DNA of 64,000 nucleotides from Tomitella biformata AHU 1821 (GTDB lineage Bacteria > Actinomycetota > Actinomycetes > Mycobacteriales > Mycobacteriaceae): NCBI RefSeq assembly GCF_000524475.1, contig NZ_BAVQ01000080.1, forward strand, positions 62,001-126,000, given 5' to 3'. Made by a program: the position numbers and the translations under genes. The first letter of the stretch is position 1. Every line of letters starts with the position of its first letter. Positions 28,305-36,422 of the stretch are shown here, piece after piece. The notes beneath the pieces were generated by a model. That model did no database searches, was not told where the DNA came from, and was given only the letters and a program-made list of their open reading frames with translations.

Positions 28305-29936
28305 TTAGGCCAACTGGATGAGCTCGAGGTACTCCTCGGACCAGTGGTCCTCGGTGCCGTCCGGCAGCAGGATGACGCGCTCCGGGTTGAGCGCCTCGGC
28401 CGCGCCGGCATCGTGGGTCACGAGCACCACGGCACCCTCATAACTGCGGAGCGCCTCCAGCACCTGCTCGCGAGAGACCGGGTCGAGGTTGTTTGTCGGC
28501 TCGTCGAGGAGCAGGACGTTCGCCGCCGAGGAGACTAGCCCCGCCAGCGCAAGACGCGTCTTCTCGCCACCGGACAGGGTGCCAGCCGGCTGCTCGAGCT
28601 GCGGACCGGTGAACATGAACGCCCCGAGCAGCCCGCGCAGGTCCTGCTCGCCGGCGTCGGGCGCGGCGTGCCGGATATTCTCCCACACCGAGGTGCTGTC
28701 GTCGATCGTGTCGTGCTCCTGGGCGAAGTAGCCGATCTTCAGGCCGCGGCCCGGCTCGATGGTGCCGCCGTCGGACTGCTGCGCGCCGGCGAGAATGCGC
28801 AGGAGCGTCGTCTTGCCCGCGCCATTGAGCCCGAGGATGACGACGCGGCTGCCCTTGTCGATCGCGAGGTCCACGCCAGTGAAGATCTCCAGCGAGCCGT
28901 AGACCTTGGTCAGGCCCTTCGCCATGAGTGGGGTCTTGCCGCAGGGCGCAGGGCTGGGGAACTTGATCCGCGCCACCTTGTCGGACACCCGCTCAGCGTC
29001 GAGGTTCTCGATCATCCGATCAGCGCGCTTGAGCATGTTCTGCGAGGCGACGGCCTTGGTGGCCTTGGCGCCCATCTTCGCGGCCTGGATGCGCAGGGCC
29101 CCGGCCTTCTTCTCTGCGTTGGCCCGCTCGCGCCGGCGACGCTGCTCGTCGGTGGCCCGCGCGTCGAGATACTTCTTCCAGGTCATGTTGTAGATGTCGG
29201 CCTCGCCGCGCACCGCGTCGAGGAACCAGACGCGGTTGACGACGTCGTTGAGCAGGTCCACGTCGTGGCTAATAATGATCAGCCCGCCATCGTGGCCCAT
29301 CAGGAACGCACGCAGCCACACGATGGAGTCGGCGTCGAGGTGGTTCGTCGGCTCGTCGAGCAGCAAGGTGGTGCCGGACTTGCCCCCGCTACCGTCGGAG
29401 GAGGCGAACAGGATCCGTGCGAGCTCGACCCGTCGGCGCTGTCCACCGGAGAGCGTGTTCAGCTCCTGGTCCAGCACCCGGTCCGGCAGACCCAGGTTGT
29501 TGCAGATGCGGGCAGCCTCGGCCTCTGCCTGGTAGCCGCCGAGGGAGGAGAAGCGGTCCTCGAGCTGGCCGAACCTGTTGATCGCCTTGGTCAGATCATC
29601 GTCGTCGACGGCCTCCGCCATGGCGATCTGGGCCTTCTCCATCGAGTTCATGATCTCGTCCAGCCCGCGCGCGGACAGGACCCGGTTCTTCGCGGACATG
29701 TCCAGGTGGCCCTCGCGGGGGTCCTGGGGCAGGTAGCCCATCTCGCCACTGCGGGTGATGGTGCCGGCGTACGGCTCGCCCTCCCCCGCCAGGATGCGCA
29801 GCGTCGTGGTCTTGCCGGCGCCGTTGCGCCCCACCAGGCCGATGCGATCGCCCGCCTGCACCCGGAGCGCCGAGCCCGGCGCCGTCAACAGGGTCCGGAC
29901 CCCGGCGCGTACCTCGAGGTCGGTTGCGGTGATCAC
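28305..29936 (-). CDS. ABC-F family ATPase (Rv1473 type)
   Basis: 543 residues from GTG at 29936 with GGAG seven bases before it. Two complete ABC domains are present: GRNGAGKTT, LSGGQRRRVELAR and LLLDEPTNHLD in the first, GLNGAGKTT, LSGGEKTRLALA and LLLDEPTNNLD in the second. They are joined by a long basic linker (EQRRRRERANAEKKAG). There is no membrane segment. ABC-F proteins act on ribosomes as translation factors or antibiotic-protection proteins. Position and length match M. tuberculosis Rv1473, which was annotated as a macrolide transporter ATPase; sequence alone does not show resistance. Confidence 0.93.
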   Translation of the reverse strand: MITATDLEVRAGVRTLLTAPGSALRVQAGDRIGLVGRNGAGKTTTLRILAGEGEPYAGTITRSGEMGYLPQDPREGHLDMSAKNRVLSARGLDEIMNSMEKAQIAMAEAVDDDDLTKAINRFGQLEDRFSSLGGYQAEAEAARICNNLGLPDRVLDQELNTLSGGQRRRVELARILFASSDGSGGKSGTTLLLDEPTNHLDADSIVWLRAFLMGHDGGLIIISHDVDLLNDVVNRVWFLDAVRGEADIYNMTWKKYLDARATDEQRRRRERANAEKKAGALRIQAAKMGAKATKAVASQNMLKRADRMIENLDAERVSDKVARIKFPSPAPCGKTPLMAKGLTKVYGSLEIFTGVDLAIDKGSRVVILGLNGAGKTTLLRILAGAQQSDGGTIEPGRGLKIGYFAQEHDTIDDSTSVWENIRHAAPDAGEQDLRGLLGAFMFTGPQLEQPAGTLSGGEKTRLALAGLVSSAANVLLLDEPTNNLDPVSREQVLEALRSYEGAVVLVTHDAGAAEALNPERVILLPDGTEDHWSEEYLELIQLA

Positions 29937-30549
29937 TGAATGTCTCCTGACGGTGGTACTGCGGGGCGAAGTGCGTTGCGTGCGGGCCGGCGGCGTCTGG
30001 ACGCGTGGGCACACACCAAGTTGCCAGTTTACCGGCTATTTCTGCCGTCGATCACCACTTGTCTGTGGCATTGGCCGCTTTACGGGTGAACGGCGGCGGC
30101 CCTCGCCTAGGGACGAGCGCTGGCCCGCATATCGTCAATCTGACTAGTGGCCCGGTCGATTCAGGGGCTACAACGGTCTGAGCTGGGTCGATATGGATTC
30201 ACGCGGCCTCTCCGGCGATCGGCGGATCTCCATGTACGACATCGACGGCCATATCGACGGCCATTACGCCTCCGTCAGGACCGCGCGCAGATTCCACCTG
30301 CGCGCCGAGGTTCCCTCTTGCACCGCCCGGAGCGCCGATGGCGGCATCGAGGTGAGGCTCGGCAGACTGCGCTGGCGCGTCGGCCACCAGGATCTGTAAC
30401 CGGACCTCACCTGTTGACGAAACCCACGGCCCGTCGGGCTCACAGAGATGGCGGATCACGTCGGAGTCCTACAGTCCGTCTACGATTCCCAGTGGGTTCT
30501 GAACTCCCACCGACTCACGGGCCGCCTATCAATAGGATGAAGTCAGTCT
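29937..30549. other. Intergenic region with one doubtful small ORF
   Basis: 613 bases between the ABC-F gene and the FemAB-like gene. It marks the left border of the segment that interrupts the mycobacterial gene order. One small plus-strand ORF (30193-30399) is listed separately. The last 30 bases before 30550 become AT-rich, as in the following gene. No tRNA or repeat at an attachment site was recognised. Confidence 0.4.
30193..30399 (+). CDS. Possible small protein of 68 aa
   Basis: The ORF uses a GC-rich third codon position over almost its whole length, as real genes in this genome do. It contains YDIDGHIDGHYASVRTARRF and ends in TAA. No clear ribosome binding site precedes the ATG and no family is recognised. 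It lies alone between two divergent-free stretches. I report it because of its codon pattern only. Confidence 0.3.
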   Translation: MDSRGLSGDRRISMYDIDGHIDGHYASVRTARRFHLRAEVPSCTARSADGGIEVRLGRLRWRVGHQDL

Positions 30550-31836
30550 TCATTGTTCGGAATGTGTGGAAAGCATCTTAAGGCTTCCTAGCGAATTCCT
30601 TACTGAGCGCGTGATGCCAGCCGCGGTCGGAATTGCCCACCTCCGGTTCAACCACACATAATCAGGATTGGGACGGGCCGTCCGCCCTAGTACCCGATTC
30701 AGGCCCGGGGACACCATCAAACGACCATTGACTATTTCGACCTGACGCATCAGCCAGCCGCGGATTGGATGGGCCGAAATTTGGTAGGCCCCAATATAGT
30801 CCACTATCTCGTCGCTGAACGCAGTCTTGAACTGACCAACCCCCTGCCTCGGATGCGCGGGATTCAAGGCATGTTCCGTCGACGGGGTCCCGTCCAAATC
30901 GTAGCGCACGCACCCTTGCTCGCGCGCCCACCGCATGATTTCCCATTGCATAATATATGCGGCCCCGGTGGAGCCAAGCCCACATTCTCCAGCTTCGCCG
31001 GGCTCCTTCCTGAGTGATCCCGCGCCCAAATACAATGCATTGGGGCCGAAAGTCGCCACAAAAGCAGTCGCTACAATCTCACCCTCATGAAGGGCGAAGA
31101 ACAATTGGCCATTATTTGATGCCTCAAATCTCTGAAATAGCGATATTGATGCGCTCCGATTAGGAATCGAAAACCTGCCCCCACTTGTCGCATTTAACAT
31201 ATCGAACATTATTTCGCAGTTCGCAACAGTAGCGTCAACTTGCTCAATAGTCACCCCCGCACGGCCAGCTCTCCGTATCGACTTCCTAGCTCGCTTTTTG
31301 AATCTCGCAAATACTTCGTCCTCAGTCCCCGAAAGATCAACGATCACTGTATGGTCGTCCAGCCACGCAGGCACCCGACGCAGACCGCTGTCAAAGAGCA
31401 GGTCCTCGCCAACCGCATCCGATCTAATCTGGGTACGCACCCTGACCGCTGAGATACCATTTTTCCTAGCAAAAAGTGCCAGTGGACGCTTGAGGTCTAA
31501 TAGCTCAATGGTCGTCGAGACCGGAGGACCAAAAAGCACCCACATCGATCCAAATGCCGAGACATTCACACGGAATCCCGTGACAGCAAAATTATCTACG
31601 ATCAAATAAACTGGCAAATAGCCCTGCAGCACCATGCCGTCAATATTGGCCGCACTGCGGTATACCGTTCCCTCATCGGGGTTCTGAAGTACCAAATCGT
31701 CCCATTGATCAACCTCAGCGGAACTTGCGAATCTAACCCTCGACGTCTCGCCGGCGGACAGACCCGAATATTTTCCATATCTATGCTGCAATGTTGGCCC
31801 CTTCAATGCAAAACCCCCTATAGCTCGCACGATCAA
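30550..31836 (-). CDS. FemAB/FemX-like aminoacyl or acyl transferase (GNAT-fold), low GC
   Basis: 428 residues if TTG at 31836 is used, or 426 from GTG at 31830; GGAGG precedes both. The protein has the double GNAT fold of the FemAB family. Visible are SIRRAGRAGVTIEQ, ATSGGRFSIPNRS, a long ALHEGEIVATAFVATFG strand, AAYIMQWEIMRWAREQGC, then YDLDGTPS and GVGQFKTAFS, which correspond to the typical YDFGG and GLxxFKxGFG end motifs. Fem proteins transfer amino acids from tRNA to lipid II; actinobacterial relatives may act on other envelope acceptors. GC is strikingly low (28 of 60 bases at 31141-31200, against 42 of 60 at 53101-53160), so recent transfer is likely. Confidence 0.8.
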   Translation of the reverse strand: MIVRAIGGFALKGPTLQHRYGKYSGLSAGETSRVRFASSAEVDQWDDLVLQNPDEGTVYRSAANIDGMVLQGYLPVYLIVDNFAVTGFRVNVSAFGSMWVLFGPPVSTTIELLDLKRPLALFARKNGISAVRVRTQIRSDAVGEDLLFDSGLRRVPAWLDDHTVIVDLSGTEDEVFARFKKRARKSIRRAGRAGVTIEQVDATVANCEIMFDMLNATSGGRFSIPNRSASISLFQRFEASNNGQLFFALHEGEIVATAFVATFGPNALYLGAGSLRKEPGEAGECGLGSTGAAYIMQWEIMRWAREQGCVRYDLDGTPSTEHALNPAHPRQGVGQFKTAFSDEIVDYIGAYQISAHPIRGWLMRQVEIVNGRLMVSPGLNRVLGRTARPNPDYVWLNRRWAIPTAAGITRSVRNSLGSLKMLSTHSEQ

Positions 31837-32018
31837 CTGCCCTCCGGTTGGGCGGCCAGGTCACATTGGTACACCTCTGCAATAGGCTCTAACACCACCG
31901 TACAGGGGAAATCCTCTTAAACTCTGGAGTGCGTCTTCCCAACTACAATGGGCATGATGTCAACGCAGATCGCCAGGCACTACACTTTCCCCGCCATCAA
32001 GCTTCGCCAATTCATCGG

Positions 32019-33260
32019 TCAATCGGCGGAGCTACCGCGACCATCATCAGGATCAAGGCTTGCGGACAACGGGCCATATTTGCGCACTATTTTGTCACGC
32101 CTAGACGGTTGAATATTGATCTTGGTTAGATCGCCATCATAGTGCGCGAGAACTCTCGGATCCATTACCCGTCGCCACAACGGCGGTGCCAATGAGAGAA
32201 GCACCATCAACGCATACCCAACTGGCAACTGTGGCGCATCATCCAATGAACGAAGTACCTGGTACCGGCGTCGTGGATATGTATGGTGGTCCGAATGCCG
32301 CTGCAAGTTAAACAAGAATAGATTGCTACACAGATGGTCCCCGTTCCAACTATGCTGACTGGATATCTGTGTCCGCCGGCCGTTGGCTGAGAGTGGACGA
32401 AGCAGTCCATAGTGCTCGATATAGTTGACCGCCTCAAGGACGAGAACCGCGAGAACCGCCTGTAGAGCTATCCAGGGCAGCATTCTCCAACCGAACACCC
32501 CGAGGATGACCCCGTATATGACCAGGCTCGTCAGCCATGAGTGTAAAATATTATTGTGTGGACCCCAAAACCGCTCACCTTGACGCTGGAGTCTTGCCGA
32601 TTCCAGACGTATTCCGGATGCAAGACCACCGAATACGGCCCGCGGGAAGAATGCCCACACTGACTCTCCAAAGCGCGCAGACGCCGGGTCGTCCGGTGTC
32701 GCGACATTCACATGATGGCCAACATTATGTTCGATTAAGAAATGCCCATAGAAGGACTGCGCCAACGCAAGTTTGGCCAGCGATCTCTCAATTCGTGACT
32801 TTTTATGCCCCAGCTCGTGTGCCACGTTAATGGCCACTGCCCCGCTAACGCCGAGGGTGATGGAGAGCCCTGCACGTTCCCCAGTCGTCATTTGATCATA
32901 TGCGAGGCACCAAAATCCGAAGAATAGCCCGAAATACTGCACGGGCACATAAATGTAGGTGCACCAGCGGTAGTATTTGTCGTTCGACACCTCGCCCATC
33001 CTGGACTCAGGCGGCGCTGTCGTATTCGTCCCTGTCGCCAGGTCCGCGAGTGGGATCATCACCACGAATAGGTATCCACCGAACCCCCACAGCACCCCGC
33101 TAACGCTGTGCGCGAGCGCCCACGCGATAATCGGCCCGGCTGCGGCAACGATCCCTAGCGGCCATAGGTACCGAATAGGGTCTCTCCAGCGAGTTCGGGC
33201 ATCAGCAACCTGTTTCGCGTTCTTCTGCGGCCGATTGGCCGCTGGCTGATACCGTTGCAT
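32019..33260 (-). CDS. alkB: Alkane 1-monooxygenase (AlkB type), membrane di-iron enzyme
   Basis: 413 residues from ATG at 33260, with GGAGAG five bases before it. It has pairs of transmembrane helices and all histidine motifs: HELGHK, EHNVGHH, NYIEHYGLLR and LQRHSDHHTYPRRRYQ. It hydroxylates the terminal carbon of medium-chain alkanes in the membrane and needs electrons from rubredoxin and rubredoxin reductase. No rubredoxin is fused at the C-terminus, unlike AlkW-type proteins, and none is encoded nearby. GC is lower than in the core genes. It is followed downstream by the FemAB-like gene 182 bases away. Confidence 0.93.
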   Translation of the reverse strand: MQRYQPAANRPQKNAKQVADARTRWRDPIRYLWPLGIVAAAGPIIAWALAHSVSGVLWGFGGYLFVVMIPLADLATGTNTTAPPESRMGEVSNDKYYRWCTYIYVPVQYFGLFFGFWCLAYDQMTTGERAGLSITLGVSGAVAINVAHELGHKKSRIERSLAKLALAQSFYGHFLIEHNVGHHVNVATPDDPASARFGESVWAFFPRAVFGGLASGIRLESARLQRQGERFWGPHNNILHSWLTSLVIYGVILGVFGWRMLPWIALQAVLAVLVLEAVNYIEHYGLLRPLSANGRRTQISSQHSWNGDHLCSNLFLFNLQRHSDHHTYPRRRYQVLRSLDDAPQLPVGYALMVLLSLAPPLWRRVMDPRVLAHYDGDLTKINIQPSRRDKIVRKYGPLSASLDPDDGRGSSAD

Positions 33261-33711
33261 AAGCTCTCCTCAGCCAAGAGTGCTTGGAACCTTCTACCCT
33301 CATGAGGGCCCCAAGCAGTCCCGACCTTTGTCCGCACCGAGTCCACAACTCGCCGCCGGTCAATGGCTACCATATCAACCCGGCAGCGTTCTGGCCTCTC
33401 AGCGACCGCCGATCCTCCACCATTTCGGGCATGGGTCATCAAGTCGCCGGAAATTTACGAAATTACAGAAGCCCCCCTCGGACTTAGCCCACGATATCCA
33501 GTTAGTGGGCTCCCCCTGGGCGTGCGGAAGCCACCACGACATGGCCGTTCAGCGACCAAGTGATTGCCGATGCGTTCACTTCGGCCCCTGCTGGCTCGTC
33601 CATATGCTGAGAGCGCGGACAAATCGCCACCGTGAACTGGGATCGATCATACGCAAGCCAGTATGAATGGCCTCGACGTGCCTCCCCTGCTCCAGTTAGT
33701 GCAGAGCTAAT
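33261..33711. other. Intergenic region between divergent alkB and SDR genes
   Basis: 451 bases with no supported gene apart from the palindrome at 33281-33317. Short ORFs on both strands lack ribosome binding sites and coding bias. Composition changes from mixed to GC-rich towards the SDR gene, consistent with a junction between transferred and native DNA. Confidence 0.4.
33281..33317. promoter_or_regulatory. Palindrome and hairpin just upstream of alkB
   Basis: A perfect 12-base palindrome CCCTCATGAGGG at 33297-33308 sits inside a wider pairing of TGCTTGG (33281-33287) with CCAAGCA (33311-33317). It is 20-57 bases upstream of the alkB start codon, a suitable place for an operator or leader hairpin. 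Confidence 0.4.
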
Positions 33712-34503
33712 ATGTCCGGTATGACGTCTACCACTCCCCGAACCCAGGACCTCGCCGGCCGCACTGCCCTCGTCACCGGCGGCAGCAGGGGCATCGGCCT
33801 CGCCATCGCGACGGAATTCCTCTCCCGCGGCGCCGCCGTCACCATCACTGGCCGCAAGCAGGACGCGCTCGACGTCGCCGCCGCCGATCTGGGCGCCCAC
33901 GCCGACCCAAGCCGTGTGCTGGCGATCGCCGGGAACACCGGCGACGAGTCCGCCCGCGCGAGCGCGGTGACCAGAACCATCGAGCAGTTCGGGTCGCTGG
34001 ACATCCTCATCAACAACACCGGAGTGAATCCCGTGTTCGGCCCGCTGATGGACGCGGATCTGGGCGGGGTGAAGAAGATCTTCGACACGAATGTGGTGGC
34101 GGCACTTGGCTATGTGCAGCAGGCCTATCACGGCTGGATGGCAGAGCATGGCGGGTCGGTGATTAACATCGCGAGTGTCGCCGGGCTGCGGTCGAGCGGG
34201 GTCATCTCCGCCTATGGCGCGTCCAAGGCCGCGCTGATCCGCCTCACCGAGGAGCTCGCCTGGCAGCTGGGGCCCAAGATCAGAGTGAACGCCGTGGCGC
34301 CGGGCATCGTGAAGACCGCTTTCGCCTCGATGCTGGTCGACGGCCGCGAGGAGCAGGCATCCGCCGCCTACCCGATGGGCCGGCTGGGCACGCCCGAGGA
34401 CATTGCCAAGATGGTGGGCTTCCTCGTCTCCGACGACGCCTCGTGGGTGACCGGCGAGACCATCCGCGTCGACGGCGGACTCCTCGCGACCGGCGTGATC
34501 TAA
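33712..34503 (+). CDS. Short-chain dehydrogenase/reductase
   Basis: 263 residues from ATG at 33712 (or 260 from ATG 33721; neither has a good ribosome binding site). It has the classical SDR pattern: TGGSRGIG cofactor motif, NNTG in the place of NNAG, catalytic Ser in NIASVAG, YGASK, and the end motif VDGGLL. TGR in the second strand suggests NADP(H). The alcohol or ketone substrate cannot be inferred. It ends two bases before the lycopene cyclase gene, so they are probably co-transcribed. Confidence 0.9.
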   Translation: MSGMTSTTPRTQDLAGRTALVTGGSRGIGLAIATEFLSRGAAVTITGRKQDALDVAAADLGAHADPSRVLAIAGNTGDESARASAVTRTIEQFGSLDILINNTGVNPVFGPLMDADLGGVKKIFDTNVVAALGYVQQAYHGWMAEHGGSVINIASVAGLRSSGVISAYGASKAALIRLTEELAWQLGPKIRVNAVAPGIVKTAFASMLVDGREEQASAAYPMGRLGTPEDIAKMVGFLVSDDASWVTGETIRVDGGLLATGVI

Positions 34504-34505
34504 CG

Positions 34506-35660
34506 GTGGCCGCCCCGGAGGCCGAGCCCGATGTCGTGATTGTCGGACTCGGTCCCGCCGGGCGCGCGCTGGCGCATCGTTGCGCGGTGGCCGGGCTGAC
34601 GGTCGTTGCCGTCGATCCGCACCCTGAGCAGCCGTGGCGGTCCACCTACGGCGCGTGGGCCGACGAGTTGCCCGAGTGGGTGGCCCCCGAGGCGATCGGT
34701 GCGGTCGCCGACGCGCCGGCAGTACAGACCGGCGAGGCCCGCCTCCTGCCTCGGCCGTATGTGGTGTTCGACTCCCCCGCCCTGCAGCGCTCGCTCTCCC
34801 TAAGCGGAGTCCACGTGATCGCGCAGCGGGCCGCGGTTCTCGCCCAACATCGGGTGCTGTTGCGGGATGGATCCGAGATTTCCGCGCCGGTGGTCGTCGA
34901 CGCCCGCGGGCTCCTCGGGCAGGCGGGCGTGCCGGAGCAGACCGCGTACGGGATTGTCGTCGCCACCGCGACTGCAGCCCCCGCGCTGCAGGGACAGCAG
35001 GCCTGGTTCATGGACTGGCGGCAGGACTACCGAGACTCCACCACCACCAGCTTCTCCGATGGCGCACCCAGCTTCCTGTACGCCGTGCCGTTGTCCGCCG
35101 ACCGCGTGCTGCTGGAAGAGACCTGCTTGGCTGGCCAGCCCGCGACCGCGGTAGGCGAGCTCAAGAGCCGACTGTATGCCCGCTTACAGAGTCGGGGCGT
35201 GCAGTTATCCGGGGACGAAGTCGTGGAGATCGTACGTTTCCCCCTGCACCCCCGCGGCAAGCCGTCCCCAGACGCCTATGGCGCGTGCTCTGGCATGGCG
35301 CACCCCGCCACCGGGTACAGCGTCGCCGCCGCACTGACGTGGGCAGACGCCACCGCGGCCGCGGTCGCCCGAGGTGAGCGGGTCTGTGTCGCGCTGTGGC
35401 CGCGCGGATCCAAGACCGTGCGGGCGATGCGTCTACGGGGTCTCGCCGCGCTCCTCGCGCTGCCGCCCGCGGACTTGCCGAGGTTCTTCCACGCTTTCTT
35501 CGCGCTGCCGGTCCATCGCCAGCGGGACTTCCTGTCCAACCGCACATCCATCGCCGCCACCGCCGCCGCGATGGCCGGGGTATTCGCCCGGCTGCCGGGC
35601 CGGACTCGGGTCCGGGTCGCGGCGGCCACCGTGGGGCTGGCCGGGCGCACAATTCGATAG
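34506..35660 (+). CDS. crtL: Lycopene cyclase, CrtL/FAD type
   Basis: 384 residues from GTG at 34506. The N-terminal FAD-binding motif is VIVGLGPAGRALAHRCA. It is followed by VDPHPEQPWRSTYGAWADELPEW, the conserved N-terminal region of CrtL-type lycopene cyclases, and later by FLYAVPLSADRVLLEETCLA and HPATGYSVAAAL, also typical of the family. The enzyme closes the psi-ends of lycopene to beta or epsilon rings, using reduced FAD without net redox change. No phytoene synthase or desaturase is in the window, so the rest of the pathway must lie elsewhere. A CrtR-like hydroxylase fusion lies about 0.8 kb further on. Confidence 0.85.
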   Translation: MAAPEAEPDVVIVGLGPAGRALAHRCAVAGLTVVAVDPHPEQPWRSTYGAWADELPEWVAPEAIGAVADAPAVQTGEARLLPRPYVVFDSPALQRSLSLSGVHVIAQRAAVLAQHRVLLRDGSEISAPVVVDARGLLGQAGVPEQTAYGIVVATATAAPALQGQQAWFMDWRQDYRDSTTTSFSDGAPSFLYAVPLSADRVLLEETCLAGQPATAVGELKSRLYARLQSRGVQLSGDEVVEIVRFPLHPRGKPSPDAYGACSGMAHPATGYSVAAALTWADATAAAVARGERVCVALWPRGSKTVRAMRLRGLAALLALPPADLPRFFHAFFALPVHRQRDFLSNRTSIAATAAAMAGVFARLPGRTRVRVAAATVGLAGRTIR

Positions 35661-35706
35661 TGTGGACGGGCTCAGACCGCTAGCCCGTAGGAGGCGCGTA
35701 CCCGCC

Positions 35707-36195
35707 ATGGAGCCGATCACCGATCTCGACATCAGGCCGTCGTTCATCAATTGTTCGAAGGGCGCCGCCAAACGGCTCCACACGCCACGAGACCTCGCGG
35801 ACCAGCCGTGGGCGGACCTCGACTTCCTCGGCTGGACTGACCCGGCCTCCCCCGGCCGCAGTTACCTCGTCTATCCGGGCAGCAGCGGACTGGTCGGCCT
35901 TGCCCTGCGCTATGAGAAGGGCGCCACCAGGCGTGCCCAGATGTGCTCGGTCTGTCTGACCACCCATCCCAATGGCGCCGTCCGACTGATGGCCGCGCAG
36001 AAGGCGGGCGAGGCGGGTCGGCGCGGGGACACTGTCGGCATCTACATGTGCGCCGACCTCGACTGCTCCCTGTACGCCCGCCGCAAGAAGAGTCCGTCGA
36101 TGGGTCGGCTGTTCCGTGAGGACTTCGACTCGGACGAGCGGGTGCAGCAGATCCGCGCAAAGGTCGAGGGGTTCATCGCCCGGATCGAAGGCTGA
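35707..36195 (+). CDS. FBP-family treble-clef zinc-finger protein
   Basis: 162 residues. The domain matches the C-terminal zinc finger of elongation-factor-G-binding proteins (FusB-like, FBP_C). Two Cys pairs are seen, CSVC near residue 80 and CADLDC near residue 117, which form the treble clef, with SLYARRKKSP after them. FusB proteins release EF-G stalled by fusidic acid. Actinobacterial stand-alone versions are common and of unproven function. The ATG at 35707 has GGAGG twelve bases before it, a little far. A strong terminator follows. Confidence 0.85.
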   Translation: MEPITDLDIRPSFINCSKGAAKRLHTPRDLADQPWADLDFLGWTDPASPGRSYLVYPGSSGLVGLALRYEKGATRRAQMCSVCLTTHPNGAVRLMAAQKAGEAGRRGDTVGIYMCADLDCSLYARRKKSPSMGRLFREDFDSDERVQQIRAKVEGFIARIEG

Positions 36196-36216
36196 CTGCT
36201 CGGGCCGACCATGTTC

Positions 36217-36244
36217 GGGGCCGGGGCCCCGCGGCCCCGGCCCC
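36217..36244. terminator. GC-rich hairpin terminator after the FBP gene
   Basis: GGGGCCGGGGCC at 36217-36228 pairs perfectly with GGCCCCGGCCCC at 36233-36244 across a 4-base loop, 21 bases past the FBP stop codon. Confidence 0.8.
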
Positions 36245-36251
36245 GCGCAGA

Positions 36252-36322
36252 CTCGCCCCCGCTAATGAGTTCGCTGCTGTGTGACGCTTCTAGATCGTGA
36301 AGCCGAGGGCGCGCAGCTGCTC
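36252..36322. repeat. Duplicated sufT 3' end plus truncated hairpin element
   Basis: The 71 bases match 39843-39981 at the end of sufT except for a 68-base gap and two mismatches. 36252-36275 equals 39843-39866 (one mismatch) and 36273-36322 equals 39932-39981 (one mismatch). The sufT copy encodes QLRALGFTI and its stop; here the same residues appear on the minus strand with no gene attached. The missing 68 bases are the hairpin, lost between two GCT repeats. Confidence 0.85.
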
Positions 36323-36422
36323 ATGGCACCCTCGATCAGCGTCGGCACCGTGCGGTATCGACTGGAGGCGGACAGTCCCCGCGCAGCACAGTGAGATTAT
36401 CCGCGGACAACGATGTCCTCTG

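Noticed and set aside
30400-30549. tRNA-like stretch at the left border of the island
   Set aside because: No cloverleaf could be folded; there is no T-loop GGTTCGAAT pattern and no acceptor stem.
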